Assembly: GCA_963664285.2 (NCBI GenBank)
Contig: CAXXNX010000036.1
Span: forward strand, 48,732 to 112,731
Source of the DNA: JAJCYL01 sp963664285
Lineage (GTDB): Bacteria; Bacteroidota; Bacteroidia; Cytophagales; Cyclobacteriaceae
Direction: 5' to 3'
Length of the DNA: 64,000 bases
The position numbers and the translations under genes were made by a program. Below the pieces are notes generated by a model, which made no database searches, was not told the origin of the DNA, and saw only the letters and a list, made by a program, of their open reading frames with translations. Positions 38,848 to 47,978 of the stretch are shown here, one piece after another (positions within the stretch are counted from its first letter, which is position 1; each line of letters starts with the position of its first letter).

Positions 38848-38912
38848 AACCTATAAATCCTACGGTATGTTTTTTATTGGCCTGTCTGTCTAGGTGACGA
38901 CGGTCAAAACTA

Positions 38913-39578
38913 TCAAATAGTTCGGTTAATGTGATAGATGTTATTCGACAGATTTCGAGAAGACAATTTCTGAAATTCTTTGTGTTCCAGGAGTGTTAAT
39001 AACTGGTTTTTGTCTTTTCCCTGAAGAATTGATATGCCATCCATAAGAAATGGTTGTGTCCTCAGTTGCTGCTCATCTGAAGCTCTGCCAACAAGTGCCG
39101 CTTTGAAACCCATGTAATGGACGGTGAGTTGGCAATCAGACATTATTTCCTCCATTTCATAAAGAGATTTTGAGGGCGAGTTCTTAGTTTGAAAATGGTG
39201 CAATAGATAGCAAGAATTCCCCTCATATGGCACCGGGAAATCTAATGACTGTGGTCCGCTGCCCATTCTTTTAGTAAAACCAAATGTGAAGTAATCCACT
39301 GACTTAATTCTTAGTACACTCTTTAAAATGAACATCCGGTTATTGAGCATTGACAGGAACTGTGTCGCATTCGGATAATTAACAATCAAGAGCATTTGTC
39401 TGTCATTTTCATCAGGCCCTTTAATTTTTTCTGTCACCACTCCTTTAAAATGAATTTTTCCTCCAACAGCTTTGACATGAGGATAGACTAACTGACTATA
39501 GAGATCGTAAAGCTTTGGTCGTTTAAGGTCAAACCAGTTGACCGCATAAAGTTCTTCATCCAAATTGATGTTGGGCAA
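38913..39578 (-). pseudogene. DUF1330-like protein, N-terminus lost at an IS1380 fragment
   Basis: About 221 codons remain. The first half resembles a DUF1330/ferredoxin-like dimeric alpha-beta barrel domain (ELYAVNWFDLKRPKLYDLY, AVGGKIHFKGVV, LLIVNYPNATQFLSMLNN), and the second half repeats a similar pattern (YLLHHFQTK, VHYMGFKAALVG). The frame starts at a TTG right against IS1380 sequence with a stop codon immediately upstream, so the true start is missing. DUF1330 proteins are small cytosolic proteins of unknown role. Assignment is tentative. Confidence 0.5.
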
Positions 39579-40411
39579 TTAATAATTTAACCGGAGAGGG
39601 TAGCGATGATTAAACGCATGAAATTGGCCCAGTAGCGATGACAGGAAAGCCGGTCGGAATAAGTCATGTTTTTGAGTTCCTTTATTCGATTTTCACTGGC
39701 ATCACCTCGCTTGACATAAAAATCAAAGTAAATCTGTTGAGCGGTCATCGCTTCAAAGTTGCTCACAAAGTAACGGACATTCATTCCTTTTCCGGTAGAC
39801 TCCACTTTGGCGTACAGCTTTTCAGAACGATCCCAGCTTTTGGCCTGGTAAGTAAACGGGCCAACAAACTCTTGATGTTTGATGATTTTTGAAGCATATT
39901 CCTTTTTTACTTCAATGATAGTCTGTTTGGTAAAAGTCTTTAAAACTTCATTACTACTAATACCTAAACAAAATTGAAGGTCAAACTGCTTAGCTATCCG
40001 ATAAAAAGATGCTCCTGAAAAGCCACTATCCGCTCGAATAAGGATCTTTACTGAGGGCAGTTTTTTTCTGATTTTAATGACAATCCTTTTCAATAAGGCC
40101 ACAAACCATTTGTTGGAGTGACAATTGCCCGGACGTAGTACTGGTAAAATGACCTGACCGGTGTTCCCGTCCTTAAAGAACAACTCATGGTACATAGTCT
40201 GTCCATAATAGCCATTATACAAACTGAGTTGTTGGGATCCATGAGTAGGGTCATCGGTACCATCTACATCAATGATGATTTGACCAGTCTTCTCTTTCAA
40301 CTCCTCTACATAACGGTCTACAAACCATTGACTCATCTGGTAGATCAGACTCCGATCGGCCTTGTTTTCAATCGACTTAAAGTAGGCTGGGAACATAATC
40401 CGCGATCTAGT
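39574..40411 (-). mobile_element. IS1380 fragment, copy 5 (both ends lost)
   Basis: It matches the other copies from inside the transposase C-terminal part to about residue 100 of the N-terminal part. Two small deletions near 39590-39597 (TCTG and a 13-base piece) and a one-base loss near 40369 break the frame. Neither terminal repeat nor a target duplication remains. About 250 transposase codons survive (residues roughly 113-365). This is the only clearly dead, truncated copy. Confidence 0.9.
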
Positions 40412-40678
40412 GTCTCTAAGAAAACACACCTAAATTAAAAATTATTCTTATGGTCGATCTTTCCATTTTTTTCTAATCGATTGATACTCAGGTATTAACT
40501 CATAGAAAGAAAATGAAAATCTCATCCATAATAATTCATTTTATAAAAAAAGGGCTGTCGCCATTATTTTGACGATGATTTTTTTAGTAAGTTGTATGGT
40601 CTTTTGAGTTGTCATCTTTAAGGACTCGTCCAAAATTAACCGGTTTGATAAGCTTAATAGAGGTTCCCTAAACAATAA
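40412..40678. other. Intergenic region before the oxidoreductase remnant
   Basis: No gene or clear signal seen. AT-rich; it probably contains the old promoter of the molybdopterin oxidoreductase gene. Confidence 0.4.
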
Positions 40679-42290
40679 ATGGCTAAAACACACTACAGAA
40701 CTTGCAACTTATGTGAGGTCATGTGCGGTCTTGAAATTAAATATTATGAAAGTGAAGTTGTTAGTATAAAAGGGGACAAGGACGATCCCTTTAGCAAGGG
40801 GTATATATGCCCGAAAGCAGTGGCTCTTCAAGACATTTATAACGACCCGGATCGCTTAAAGAGACCTGTAAAGAAAACAGCCAATGGATGGAAAGAAATA
40901 AGCTGGAAACAGGCTTTTGATGAAGTTGCTGTTAAATTAAGGGCACCTCTAAAAACCCTATGCGGTCTCAGCGAATCAGGGAAGCGCCCAATCAAGGCCG
41001 ATGTTCTTCGGCATAGCACAAGCTATGGTGAAGGTTATCAAACGATGAGTGGGCGTTTCCCTGATTCGCCCTCTGGGAGAAGATTTTAAGCATATCTTCA
41101 CTCCTTTTCCTTCTCCACATAGCTACGCTATGTGTTCAAAGCAAAAGAAATAAACCTAAAGCTTCAAATCTCCTCTGAGATTCGTATAGGGTTTTTAGAG
41201 GTGCCCTTAAAAAATATACAATCAAAATTTGGGAATGACGCAGTTGGTATTTACCAGGGCAACCCCAGTGTTCACAACTTGGGAACAATGCTGTTTGGGT
41301 CTTCATTTACCCGCACGTTAAAAACTAAAAACAAGTTTTCGGCTACTTCGGCAGATCAATTACCCCATCACTTTGCATCCCAATTTATGCTGGGTCATTT
41401 GCTCTTACTTCCGGTTCCTGATATTGATCGGACTGATTATTTTCTTGTATTCGGTGCTAATCCAGTGACCTCTAATGGAAGCATAATGACAGCTGCTGGT
41501 ATGCCTAATCGGTAAAGGCATTAAAACATAGGGGTGGCAAGCTTGTTGTAATTGATCCACAGAAAACAGAAACAGCCTCCTTAGCAGATCAACATGTTTT
41601 CATACAACCTGGATCAGATATCTATTTTTTGGCCGGAATGGTCCATCTTATTTTTAAAATCAATAAAGAGCCCATTCTGCCACCATTTTATAAAAATTTG
41701 GAGCTCATTCGTGAGCAATTTAAGTCCTTCACTCCCCAAATGGTTGAGGAGATCACGGAAGTCCCCCGGGATGTTCTAAAGGATATTGTAGAAAAATATT
41801 GCTTGGCTGATTCTGCTGTGTGCTATGGTAGGATAGGTGTTTCCACCCAGCAATATGGATCACTCTGTCAGTACTTAATCTATTTAATCAACATGCTGAC
41901 CGATAATTTCGACAGACCTGGTGGTTTCATGTTGCCTTCACCAGCTATTGATGTAGTAAAAGCGTTTGGTCCGCGTGGAACTTATGAGAAGTTTGATGCT
42001 GGAGAAGTAGGGTAAGAGGGTTGCCTGAATTCGGTGGTGAGCTCCCCGGTGCTGTCATGGCTGAAGAAATACTTCAAGAGGAGGAGGGTCAGATCAAAGC
42101 CTTGGTGACGTCAGCAGGTAACCCGGTGCTGTCCACTCCAAACGGAGGTCAATTGGATACAACTTTAGAGTCTCTTGAATTTATGGTTTCAATTGATATT
42201 TATATTAATGAGACTACAAGACATGCTAATATTATTTTGCCTCCGGCATGTGGTCTTGAAGTTCAGCACTATGATTTGGTATTTATGTCG
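40679..42290 (+). pseudogene. Molybdopterin oxidoreductase, interrupted by a MITE and decayed
   Basis: The N-terminus has the 4Fe-4S motif CNLCEVMCGLEI with a later KGYICPK, as in formate dehydrogenase/nitrate reductase-type large subunits. After removal of the 266-bp MITE and one TTAA the frame rejoins in AVKLKNIQSKFGNDAVGIYQGNP. DYFLVFGANPVTSNGS and VVIDPQKTETASLADQHVFIQPGSD are typical of the cofactor-binding domains. Frame breaks occur near 41512 and 42012. The gene ends abruptly at about 42290, far short of the usual 700 or more residues, where it abuts the truncated DinB gene. It would have been a periplasmic or cytosolic redox enzyme; no partner subunit is nearby. Confidence 0.88.
40941..41206. 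mobile_element. MITE-like element 1 (266 bp)
   Basis: Terminal inverted repeats of 21 bases begin GGGCACCTCTAAAAACCC at both ends. It is flanked by TTAA at 40937-40940 and 41207-41210, and the host reading frame is restored on removal. A second internal inverted repeat (GCGAATCAGGGAA.CGCCCA at about 40971 and 41051) makes the RNA or single strand highly foldable. No transposase is encoded, so it must be mobilised in trans. Confidence 0.88.
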
Positions 42291-42712
42291 TGAACGGTCC
42301 AGGTTGATAATAAATTAATTAGTGTTACTTCACCAAATTCCGGATGAATGCCAATCCGATCTAAGTCTGATTCCAAAATATTGAGTGATTGCAGTTCCTC
42401 AATATTTTGGGCTCTTAATTTTTCAAATTTATCAAGAAGTTGCGGCATAGTTTTGCCGGCGCTGTCCGAAAACATAGAAAAACGGTCAAACGGTTCAAAA
42501 TGTTTGTCACCATTTCTTAAAATGATTTTCGTTCTTGGTATCCAGTCGGTTTTTTCACCATGAATCAAATGACCGACGACATCGGATGGGCTCCAGGTTT
42601 CTGGGCCTTCATTTTGATGGGTCCAATTATCAGAAAGATGGCCAAGCAAAGATTTTAGTGTTTTTGGTGTGGCTTCAAGAATTTCGATGGACTTCTCAAT
42701 AGTGTATTTCAT
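42276..42712 (-). pseudogene. DinB-family protein, C-terminus truncated
   Basis: About 145 residues of a DinB-like four-helix bundle: KSIEILEATPKTLKSLL, a WSPSDVVGHLIHGEKTDWIPR segment with the first metal-ligand histidine, and TWTVHDIN near the end, where the conserved HD of the third helix sits. The family usually continues for about 20 residues with another histidine. Here the frame runs straight into the remnant of the oppositely oriented oxidoreductase. The join near 42276-42292 therefore fuses the 3' ends of two convergent genes by deletion. Confidence 0.75.
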
Positions 42713-42718
42713 ATTATG

Positions 42719-43123
42719 TCATACGGTTCTATCTAATAAAAAGGCATTTTTAATGTTGTCAAATCCAATTTTAGGATAATAGTTCATAGCTGTTGATGAT
42801 GATAGTAAGATCAGCATACATTGGGGGCCAATCTCTTTCCTCGTCAGGTCTACTATCTTTCGGCCAATACCATGAGGCTGATATTCCTTTCTAACAGCGA
42901 GATCAGAAAGATAGCAACAAAAGGAGTGATCAGTTAAAGCTCTGCTGACACCAATTAATTGGTTATTTTTCCATGCCGTAATAATAAGATTGGATTTTTG
43001 GTACATCATTGAGATCCTCGGGAAATCTTCAGTAGGTCTGTTTAGCCTACAATTCCTGTAAAGTTCAATCACTTGTTCTGTTCCAGGAACAATATCCAGT
43101 TTGTACTCGATTTTATTTACCAT
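42719..43123 (-). CDS. GNAT-family N-acetyltransferase
   Basis: 134 residues using ATG 43123; an ORF extending to 43324 overlaps the divergent gene's leader and is unlikely. The GNAT core is clear: LIITAWKNNQLIGVSRAL (strand 2-3), CYLSDLAVRKEYQPHGIGRKIVDL (motif A with the acetyl-CoA loop Q-P-H-G-I-G), and AMNYYPKIGFDNI (motif B). It transfers an acetyl group from acetyl-CoA to an amine of unknown identity. It starts 138 bp from the divergent small membrane protein gene and ends 7 bp upstream of the truncated DinB gene, so the two formed an operon. Confidence 0.85.
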   Translation of the reverse strand: MVNKIEYKLDIVPGTEQVIELYRNCRLNRPTEDFPRISMMYQKSNLIITAWKNNQLIGVSRALTDHSFCCYLSDLAVRKEYQPHGIGRKIVDLTRKEIGPQCMLILLSSSTAMNYYPKIGFDNIKNAFLLDRTV

Positions 43124-43260
43124 TGAAAATGATTTTTGACAAAAGAAAGCAAATAGCGCAAAAAGCGGTAAACCGGATTGAAAAGTGTAAGTATCCCGCA
43201 ACTGATTTGAGGCATCAATACACGAGATTTTTGATATTTTACAGCGATTCAAATTCTGAT

Positions 43261-43506
43261 ATGCTAATAACTTTAATTGGATGGGCCGGCGCCCTGGGGC
43301 TACTTGCCGCATACTTTCTTTCATTGGCCAAAAAAATGCCGAATGATTCCTATGTTTACCTGATCATAAATGGAGTTTGCTCAGTCTTCCTGATTCTTAA
43401 TGCGGCTCATATAGAGGCATATCCTTTCGTATTAATTAATACCTTATGGGCGCTCACATCAATCTATCATGTTGTCATCAAGGTATCGGGTAGAAATGTC
43501 AATTAA
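43261..43506 (+). CDS. Small CBU_0592-like membrane protein
   Basis: 81 residues with three hydrophobic segments (ITLIGWAGALGLLAAYFLSL, YVYLIINGVCSVFLILNAAHI, FVLINTLWALTSIYHVVI). This is the layout of the CBU_0592 family of bacterial inner-membrane proteins of unknown function. I chose ATG 43261 because upstream codons are charged and overlap the divergent GNAT promoter. Its TAA stop lies inside the TTAA target duplication of MITE 2, which begins directly after it. Confidence 0.7.
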   Translation: MLITLIGWAGALGLLAAYFLSLAKKMPNDSYVYLIINGVCSVFLILNAAHIEAYPFVLINTLWALTSIYHVVIKVSGRNVN

Positions 43507-43676
43507 GAGCACCTCTAAAAACCCCCTGTGGTCTCAGCATTAAAGAGAAACACCCAATCAAGGCAGATGTTATTCGTCATAGCCGCAACTATGGTGAAGG
43601 TTTTAACCAGACTGGGTGTTGTTATGTAAAGCCTTCGGGATAAGGATCGGCGTATGCGTAGAATTTGGAGGTGCCC
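43507..43676. mobile_element. MITE-like element 2 (170 bp, partly decayed)
   Basis: The left end GAGCACCTCTAAAAACCCC and the right end (reverse complement GGGCACCTCCAAATTC) match the ends of MITE 1 with mutations. It is flanked by TTAA at 43503-43506 and 43677-43680. The internal block CACCCAATCAAGGC(A)GATGTT and CTATGGTGAAGGTT is shared with MITE 1, proving common descent, but about 95 bp are missing. Confidence 0.85.
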
Positions 43677-43687
43677 TTAAACCGGTG

Positions 43688-45229
43688 TTAATAGTTTGTT
43701 GTCCTTTGTAGCTTACCTTTTCTATTATAATATCTCCATTCACCTATGCGATCATCATTGGTATAGGTCCCCTCTGACTCAATATTTCCGTTGTTGTGGT
43801 AAAATATCCATTGACCTTTTCTCTGTGAATGTTGATAGTCACCGATGGCAGAGAGAATACCTTTCGGGTGATAAAACTTCCATGTTCCATGGCCATATCC
43901 ATTCAGGTAATTTTCTTCAACCAGAACAGATCCATCATCATTGTACAATAATCTTGTACCATTACCTTTTTTAAATGTTCCACGAGGTACGGTATCACCT
44001 CTGATCGTATAGTGCTCACTTATATCCATGAGTTTTCCCTGATCCCAATTCTCATCTTGTTTCAGCTGTTCATTGTTATAAAACCTGCCCCAAAGCCCGT
44101 CTTCCATATCGTTAATGTAGCTACCGACGGCATCAATTTTTCCGTTGAGGTGATAATAAACCCACTGACCATGCTTCATATCATTTTTGTACTTTCCTTC
44201 TTCCATAAGCACGCCGTTTTCAGAAAAATATTTCCAAAGCCTGGTCTTCAGGTGATTATTGTAATCACCGATTGAATAAAGGACACCATTTTCATAAAAG
44301 TTCAGCCAGGTGCCGGTTTTAAGATCGTACTTAAAGTATCCCTTTACGCTCTTGTTGCCATTTCCGTAGTATTCCAGATAAATGCTGTCGATAAGGTCAT
44401 TCTTGTAGTAGAGCTCTCTTTTTAATTTGCCATTCAGAAAATATTCCTTCCATGCGCCTGACTTGATGCCCACCTTATAGTGCTCAACACGTTCCGGTTT
44501 ATTGTGGCTATAGTAGTACTTCCACTCACCATGAGGTTTGCCTGCGACATAGCTCTGTTCGTATCGAACACTACCGAATTCATTATATTCGACCCAAATA
44601 CTATCTTTTTCTCCAGCGTTGTATTTGCCAACCAATGCTAAATCACCAGTATCATAGAATTCATTCCAAGTACCATGCAGTAAACCACGAACATAGTTAC
44701 CCTGAGAGATGGCATATCCATATTCATCATATACCGCACTTGCACCTCCTCGCAGGTCATTACGGTAATCTGCGATTTCTGCCAGAGTCCCATTCGAATG
44801 GTAGTATTTCCACTCACCCTCCTTTTTACCTAACGAATATTCCCCTTCTGATCTTAGGTAGCCATTGCCATAATATTCTCGCCAATAGCCTTTTTGGATA
44901 TTATTTTCGTATTCACCTCTGATTAAAATCCTTGAATCCTCGTATCGCTTATACTCGCCATTCAACAGTCCTTGAGCATAGTTGAGTTCAAGAAATAATT
45001 CATTGCCGTTATAAAAATGCCACGGTCCATTTGAGAGATTATCAACATATTTACCCTCTGCTATTAGTCGACCATTTGAATCAAAGTATTCCCAGCCTCC
45101 TTGTTTGAGATTATTTTCAAGTTCTCCTCGACTAATAGATCCGCTGTCAATCTGTTGAATGATTTCGAGTTGTGCTTTTGATTGCAAGCAATTAAAAACT
45201 AGCGTAAGAAGCAGAAAACTTTTCTTCAT
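43688..45229 (-). CDS. MORN_2-repeat protein, secreted
   Basis: About 513 residues from ATG 45229 (the upstream ATG 45247 adds six residues before the signal peptide). The signal peptide ends near NCLQSKAQ. The mature protein consists of about 20 tandem repeats of the MORN_2 type, each about 23 residues with the pattern G-x-W-x-x-Y-x-x-N-G-x-L-x-x-x-G-x-Y (for example KEGEWKYYHSNGTLAEIADY). MORN_2 proteins of Bacteroidota are thought to be surface or periplasmic binding scaffolds; the name 'toxin-antitoxin system YwqK family antitoxin' often attached to them is not supported here because no toxin gene is adjacent. Intact; the 3' end lies 8 bp from MITE 2's target duplication. Confidence 0.85.
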   Translation of the reverse strand: MKKSFLLLTLVFNCLQSKAQLEIIQQIDSGSISRGELENNLKQGGWEYFDSNGRLIAEGKYVDNLSNGPWHFYNGNELFLELNYAQGLLNGEYKRYEDSRILIRGEYENNIQKGYWREYYGNGYLRSEGEYSLGKKEGEWKYYHSNGTLAEIADYRNDLRGGASAVYDEYGYAISQGNYVRGLLHGTWNEFYDTGDLALVGKYNAGEKDSIWVEYNEFGSVRYEQSYVAGKPHGEWKYYYSHNKPERVEHYKVGIKSGAWKEYFLNGKLKRELYYKNDLIDSIYLEYYGNGNKSVKGYFKYDLKTGTWLNFYENGVLYSIGDYNNHLKTRLWKYFSENGVLMEEGKYKNDMKHGQWVYYHLNGKIDAVGSYINDMEDGLWGRFYNNEQLKQDENWDQGKLMDISEHYTIRGDTVPRGTFKKGNGTRLLYNDDGSVLVEENYLNGYGHGTWKFYHPKGILSAIGDYQHSQRKGQWIFYHNNGNIESEGTYTNDDRIGEWRYYNRKGKLQRTTNY

Positions 45230-45279
45230 TGGAGATTGATAATTCATCCCTATTGAGCAAATAACATACGAGTTTAGTT

Positions 45280-45837
45280 TTATTTGCTCAAAAATGACAT
45301 AAGTGTTTCAAAAGTTGTACGACTGATACCGGGTAACTGATCAAAATCATTAAAATTAATTTTCTTGGCTATGCATACAAACTGTATCTTATCAGGTACT
45401 TTGTTCAACTCCATAAATTTTATCCAGTTATCATCAGAAATGTCATAATTCCAGGGAGTGGCACCAATGTTCAGAAAGTAATCCTTTTTAGCTGATGGTA
45501 GCAGGTTCAATTTATGGTTACAATTTTGACTGATCAGCATGCATAGAAAATAGTTCCCCCACCAAAACATGTTGCGATAAATAAACAATTCGTTGCCTTT
45601 CGAATATCTCGGGAAATCAAGAACTAGGTAGGGGAGACCTTTGTAATTTTCACCCCTGGATATTTTACCCGCCTTTGTTAATGTACCGGAAGGGAGCAAA
45701 GGACTATTAATTAATTCGGATGATTTGAGTTCAGTCTCAACATCTCCAAGGAGGGTCGCTATTTTACCTATTATAGCCCTTTTATGAAGTAAAAGGCGTT
45801 GATCTTTTATTAGCGAAAAATCCTTGTCCGTTAACAA
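45280..45837 (-). CDS. Hypothetical protein near fabH
   Basis: 185 residues, cytosolic, no signal peptide. The N-terminal half is helical (HKRAIIGKIATLLGDVETEL). The middle has an aromatic-rich stretch (LPYLVLDFPRYSKGNELFIYRNMFWWGNYFLCML). It reads like a conserved Cytophagales protein, but I recognise no named domain. It starts 22 bp after the fabH stop, so it is probably co-transcribed with fabH; function unknown. Confidence 0.6.
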   Translation of the reverse strand: MLTDKDFSLIKDQRLLLHKRAIIGKIATLLGDVETELKSSELINSPLLPSGTLTKAGKISRGENYKGLPYLVLDFPRYSKGNELFIYRNMFWWGNYFLCMLISQNCNHKLNLLPSAKKDYFLNIGATPWNYDISDDNWIKFMELNKVPDKIQFVCIAKKINFNDFDQLPGISRTTFETLMSFLSK

Positions 45838-45859
45838 TGATATCAGTTTGTAATAAATA

Positions 45860-46870
45860 CTAATGCCACTTGATTAAGGCCGATGCCCATGTGAAGCCAC
45901 TGCCAAAAGCTGCAATACAGACCAAATTGCCAGACTTTATACGACCCGATTCATAAACTTCACTCAAGGCAATCGGAATCGATGCTGCAGTAGTGTTGCC
46001 ATACTTCATTATGTTGTTAAAAACCTGATTGTCCCTCAGTGACAATTTCTTCTGGATAAATTGACTGATTCTTAGATTGGCCTGGTGTGGAATGAGTAAA
46101 TCAATATCGTTTGGGCGCAAAGTATTTTTCTCAAGCGCTTCCATGATCACTTCTGAAAATCTGGTTACTGCATGTTTGAAGACAAAATTACCATTCATGT
46201 AAGGATAATAACTAAGATCTTCAGAGTCCGAAGCTGCCATGATTTCCGGCACCCATCTGCCTGTATTTGGTCCAATTAAAGCAAGTTCTTTCGCATACTT
46301 TCCCTCAGAATGTAGATGGGTAGATAATATGCCTTTTGAAAGGTCATCCGTTCTCTGCAAAACAACAGCTCCTGCTCCATCACCAAAAATCACTGATACA
46401 TTTCGCCCCCTGGTGGTCATATCCAGGGCGCCACTGTGTAGTTCTGATCCGATAACAAGAATGGTTTTATACATACCCGATCTTATAAATTGGTCAGCTA
46501 CTGAGAGTGAGTAAACGAAACTTGAGCATTGATTCCGAATGTCTAGGGCGCCCACTTCCTTTATTCCCAATTGCTCTTGGACCATTACTCCGGACCCGGG
46601 GAAAAAGTAATCCGGACTCAATGTGGCAAAAACGATGAAATCAATATCGTCCGGTGTTAAACCAGCCCTCTCAATAGCCACATGAGCAGCTTTAGTTCCC
46701 ATAGTGGAAGGGCTGTCATCACTATCTTTGCGGACATGTCTTCGTTCTTTTATGCCCGTTCTTTCAATGATCCACTCATTGGTTGTATCCATCAGTTTTT
46801 CAATATCACTGTTGGTAACAACATTATCCGGCACATAGTGACCAATACCAGTAATTATGCTATGGTACAT
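45860..46870 (-). CDS. fabH: 3-oxoacyl-ACP synthase III (FabH)
   Basis: 336 residues, the normal size. The thiolase-fold catalytic triad is visible: Cys in NQCSSFVYSL near residue 114, His in IPHQANLRI near 264, and Asn in YGNTTAASIPIAL near 294. Other hallmarks are TNEWIIERTGIKERR near the N-terminus, GDGAGAVVL, and the C-terminal FGSGFTWASALIKW. It condenses acetyl-CoA or a branched acyl-CoA with malonyl-ACP to start fatty acid synthesis. It is not next to plsX or rpmF as in many genomes. Several Bacteroidota carry FabH paralogues, so it may be a secondary copy. Confidence 0.92.
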   Translation of the reverse strand: MYHSIITGIGHYVPDNVVTNSDIEKLMDTTNEWIIERTGIKERRHVRKDSDDSPSTMGTKAAHVAIERAGLTPDDIDFIVFATLSPDYFFPGSGVMVQEQLGIKEVGALDIRNQCSSFVYSLSVADQFIRSGMYKTILVIGSELHSGALDMTTRGRNVSVIFGDGAGAVVLQRTDDLSKGILSTHLHSEGKYAKELALIGPNTGRWVPEIMAASDSEDLSYYPYMNGNFVFKHAVTRFSEVIMEALEKNTLRPNDIDLLIPHQANLRISQFIQKKLSLRDNQVFNNIMKYGNTTAASIPIALSEVYESGRIKSGNLVCIAAFGSGFTWASALIKWH

Positions 46871-47053
46871 ATTATTGGGTTAATAGTAATGAAGATAAGT
46901 CTACTGAATGGTACTGCAAAATTGAATTACTCAGCTGCGATTACTTCAATTCTTCTATTTATGCTAATATTTAAAATAATGATGATTTTTGATCCTTTTT
47001 ATTAAATAATTTTATACCGATATTTGCAAGCTGTTTTTTAGTGCACTTAACAC

Positions 47054-47068
47054 AGGAGGTCTAACATC
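47054..47068 (+). promoter_or_regulatory. Shine-Dalgarno and AUC start of infC
   Basis: AGGAGGT followed by CTAAC and ATC. Strong Shine-Dalgarno sequences are uncommon in Bacteroidota; here it would compensate for the weak start codon. Confidence 0.8.
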
Positions 47069-47626
47069 AAACAAAGAAATAGTCGGGGCAGGAACTTCAG
47101 AGAAAGGATTCAGGAACCCTATAAAGTTAATGAAAGGATTACTGCCAACGAAGTCAGGTTAGTAGGCGAAAATATTAAAGTCGGCGTTTATGGGATTGAT
47201 GAGGCAATAAGATTTTCCGAGGAAAATGGCTTAGATCTTGTGGAAATCTCACCGAATGCGGATCCACCTGTTTGTAAGATAATAGACTATTCCAAGTTTA
47301 AGTACGAACAAAAAAAGAAGCAGAAAGAAATAAAGTCCAAGGCTCAAAAAATGATCGTGAAAGAGATTCGTTTTGGGCCTAATACTGATGACCATGATTT
47401 TAACTTTAAGTTAAAACATGCAATCAATTTTCTCGTTAGCGGAGCCAAGGTTAAAGCCTTTGTACATTTCAGAGGAAGAACTATTGTTTTTAAGGAGCGT
47501 GGGGAAATATTGTTGTTGAAATTGGCACAGCAACTAGAAGAATATGGTAAGGTTGAACAATTGCCCAAACTTGAGGGCAAAAGAATGAGTGTAATACTCG
47601 CTCCCAAAACTAATAGGAAGAAATAA
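47066..47626 (+). CDS. infC: Translation initiation factor IF-3, AUC start
   Basis: About 186 residues. A strong AGGAGGT at 47054-47060 is followed five bases later by ATC (47066), from which the standard IF-3 sequence runs: RNFRERIQEPYKVNERITANEVRLVG (N-domain), then ENGLDLVEISPNADPPVCKIIDYSKFKYEQKKKQKE, linker, and the C-domain IRFGPNTDDHDFNFKLKHA. No in-frame ATG exists before this, and the first GTG (47240) would delete the N-domain. IF-3 binds 30S subunits and rejects non-canonical starts, so a rare start codon on its own mRNA gives autoregulation, as with AUU in E. coli infC. First gene of the infC-rpmI-rplT operon. Confidence 0.92.
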   Translation: MKQRNSRGRNFRERIQEPYKVNERITANEVRLVGENIKVGVYGIDEAIRFSEENGLDLVEISPNADPPVCKIIDYSKFKYEQKKKQKEIKSKAQKMIVKEIRFGPNTDDHDFNFKLKHAINFLVSGAKVKAFVHFRGRTIVFKERGEILLLKLAQQLEEYGKVEQLPKLEGKRMSVILAPKTNRKK

Positions 47627-47651
47627 TTTCAAATCAATAATAAGTACAGTA

Positions 47652-47846
47652 ATGCCTAAAGTAAAGACGAATTCAGGAGCGAAGAAAAGGTTCAAAATTA
47701 GTGGCACGGGCAAAATCAGGCGAAAGCATGCCTATAAGAGCCACATTCTGACGAAAAAGGAAACTAAACAAAAAAGGAATCTTACTAAAATGGGTGAGGT
47801 TCACAAGTCGGACAAACCAAGAGTCAAAGATTTGCTTAATATATAG
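47652..47846 (+). CDS. rpmI: 50S ribosomal protein L35
   Basis: 64 residues, full length: MPKVKTNSGAKKRFKISGTG near the N-terminus and the L35 signature KIRRKHAYKSHILTKKETKQKR. Highly basic. It starts 25 bp after infC in the classic infC-rpmI-rplT order. Confidence 0.97.
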   Translation: MPKVKTNSGAKKRFKISGTGKIRRKHAYKSHILTKKETKQKRNLTKMGEVHKSDKPRVKDLLNI

Positions 47847-47860
47847 TTAAAAATTAGAGG

Positions 47861-47897
47861 TTTGAAGTTTGATACTATAAGAACTTTAAACTTCAAA
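47861..47897. promoter_or_regulatory. Inverted repeat between rpmI and rplT
   Basis: TTTGAAGTTT (47861-47870) and AAACTTCAAA (47888-47897) form a 10-bp perfect stem with a 17-base loop in the 132-bp gap before rplT. It could be an attenuator or an L20 binding site; in other bacteria L20 autoregulates this operon. Confidence 0.5.
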
Positions 47898-47978
47898 CTT
47901 TGATAGGTTCATGTTAAACCCAATGTTTGGTAATAAGTTCCTCTAAAAAGGACGCCAAATGTCAAAAACTTTAAGAAA

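Noticed and set aside
42719..43324. 201-codon version of the GNAT gene
   Set aside because: The upstream 67 codons overlap the leader of the divergent gene and have no GNAT similarity; the 134-codon version starts at a good ATG.
43688..45229. Toxin-antitoxin module for the MORN-repeat protein
   Set aside because: The database name for MORN_2 proteins often says antitoxin, but no toxin-sized partner gene is adjacent.
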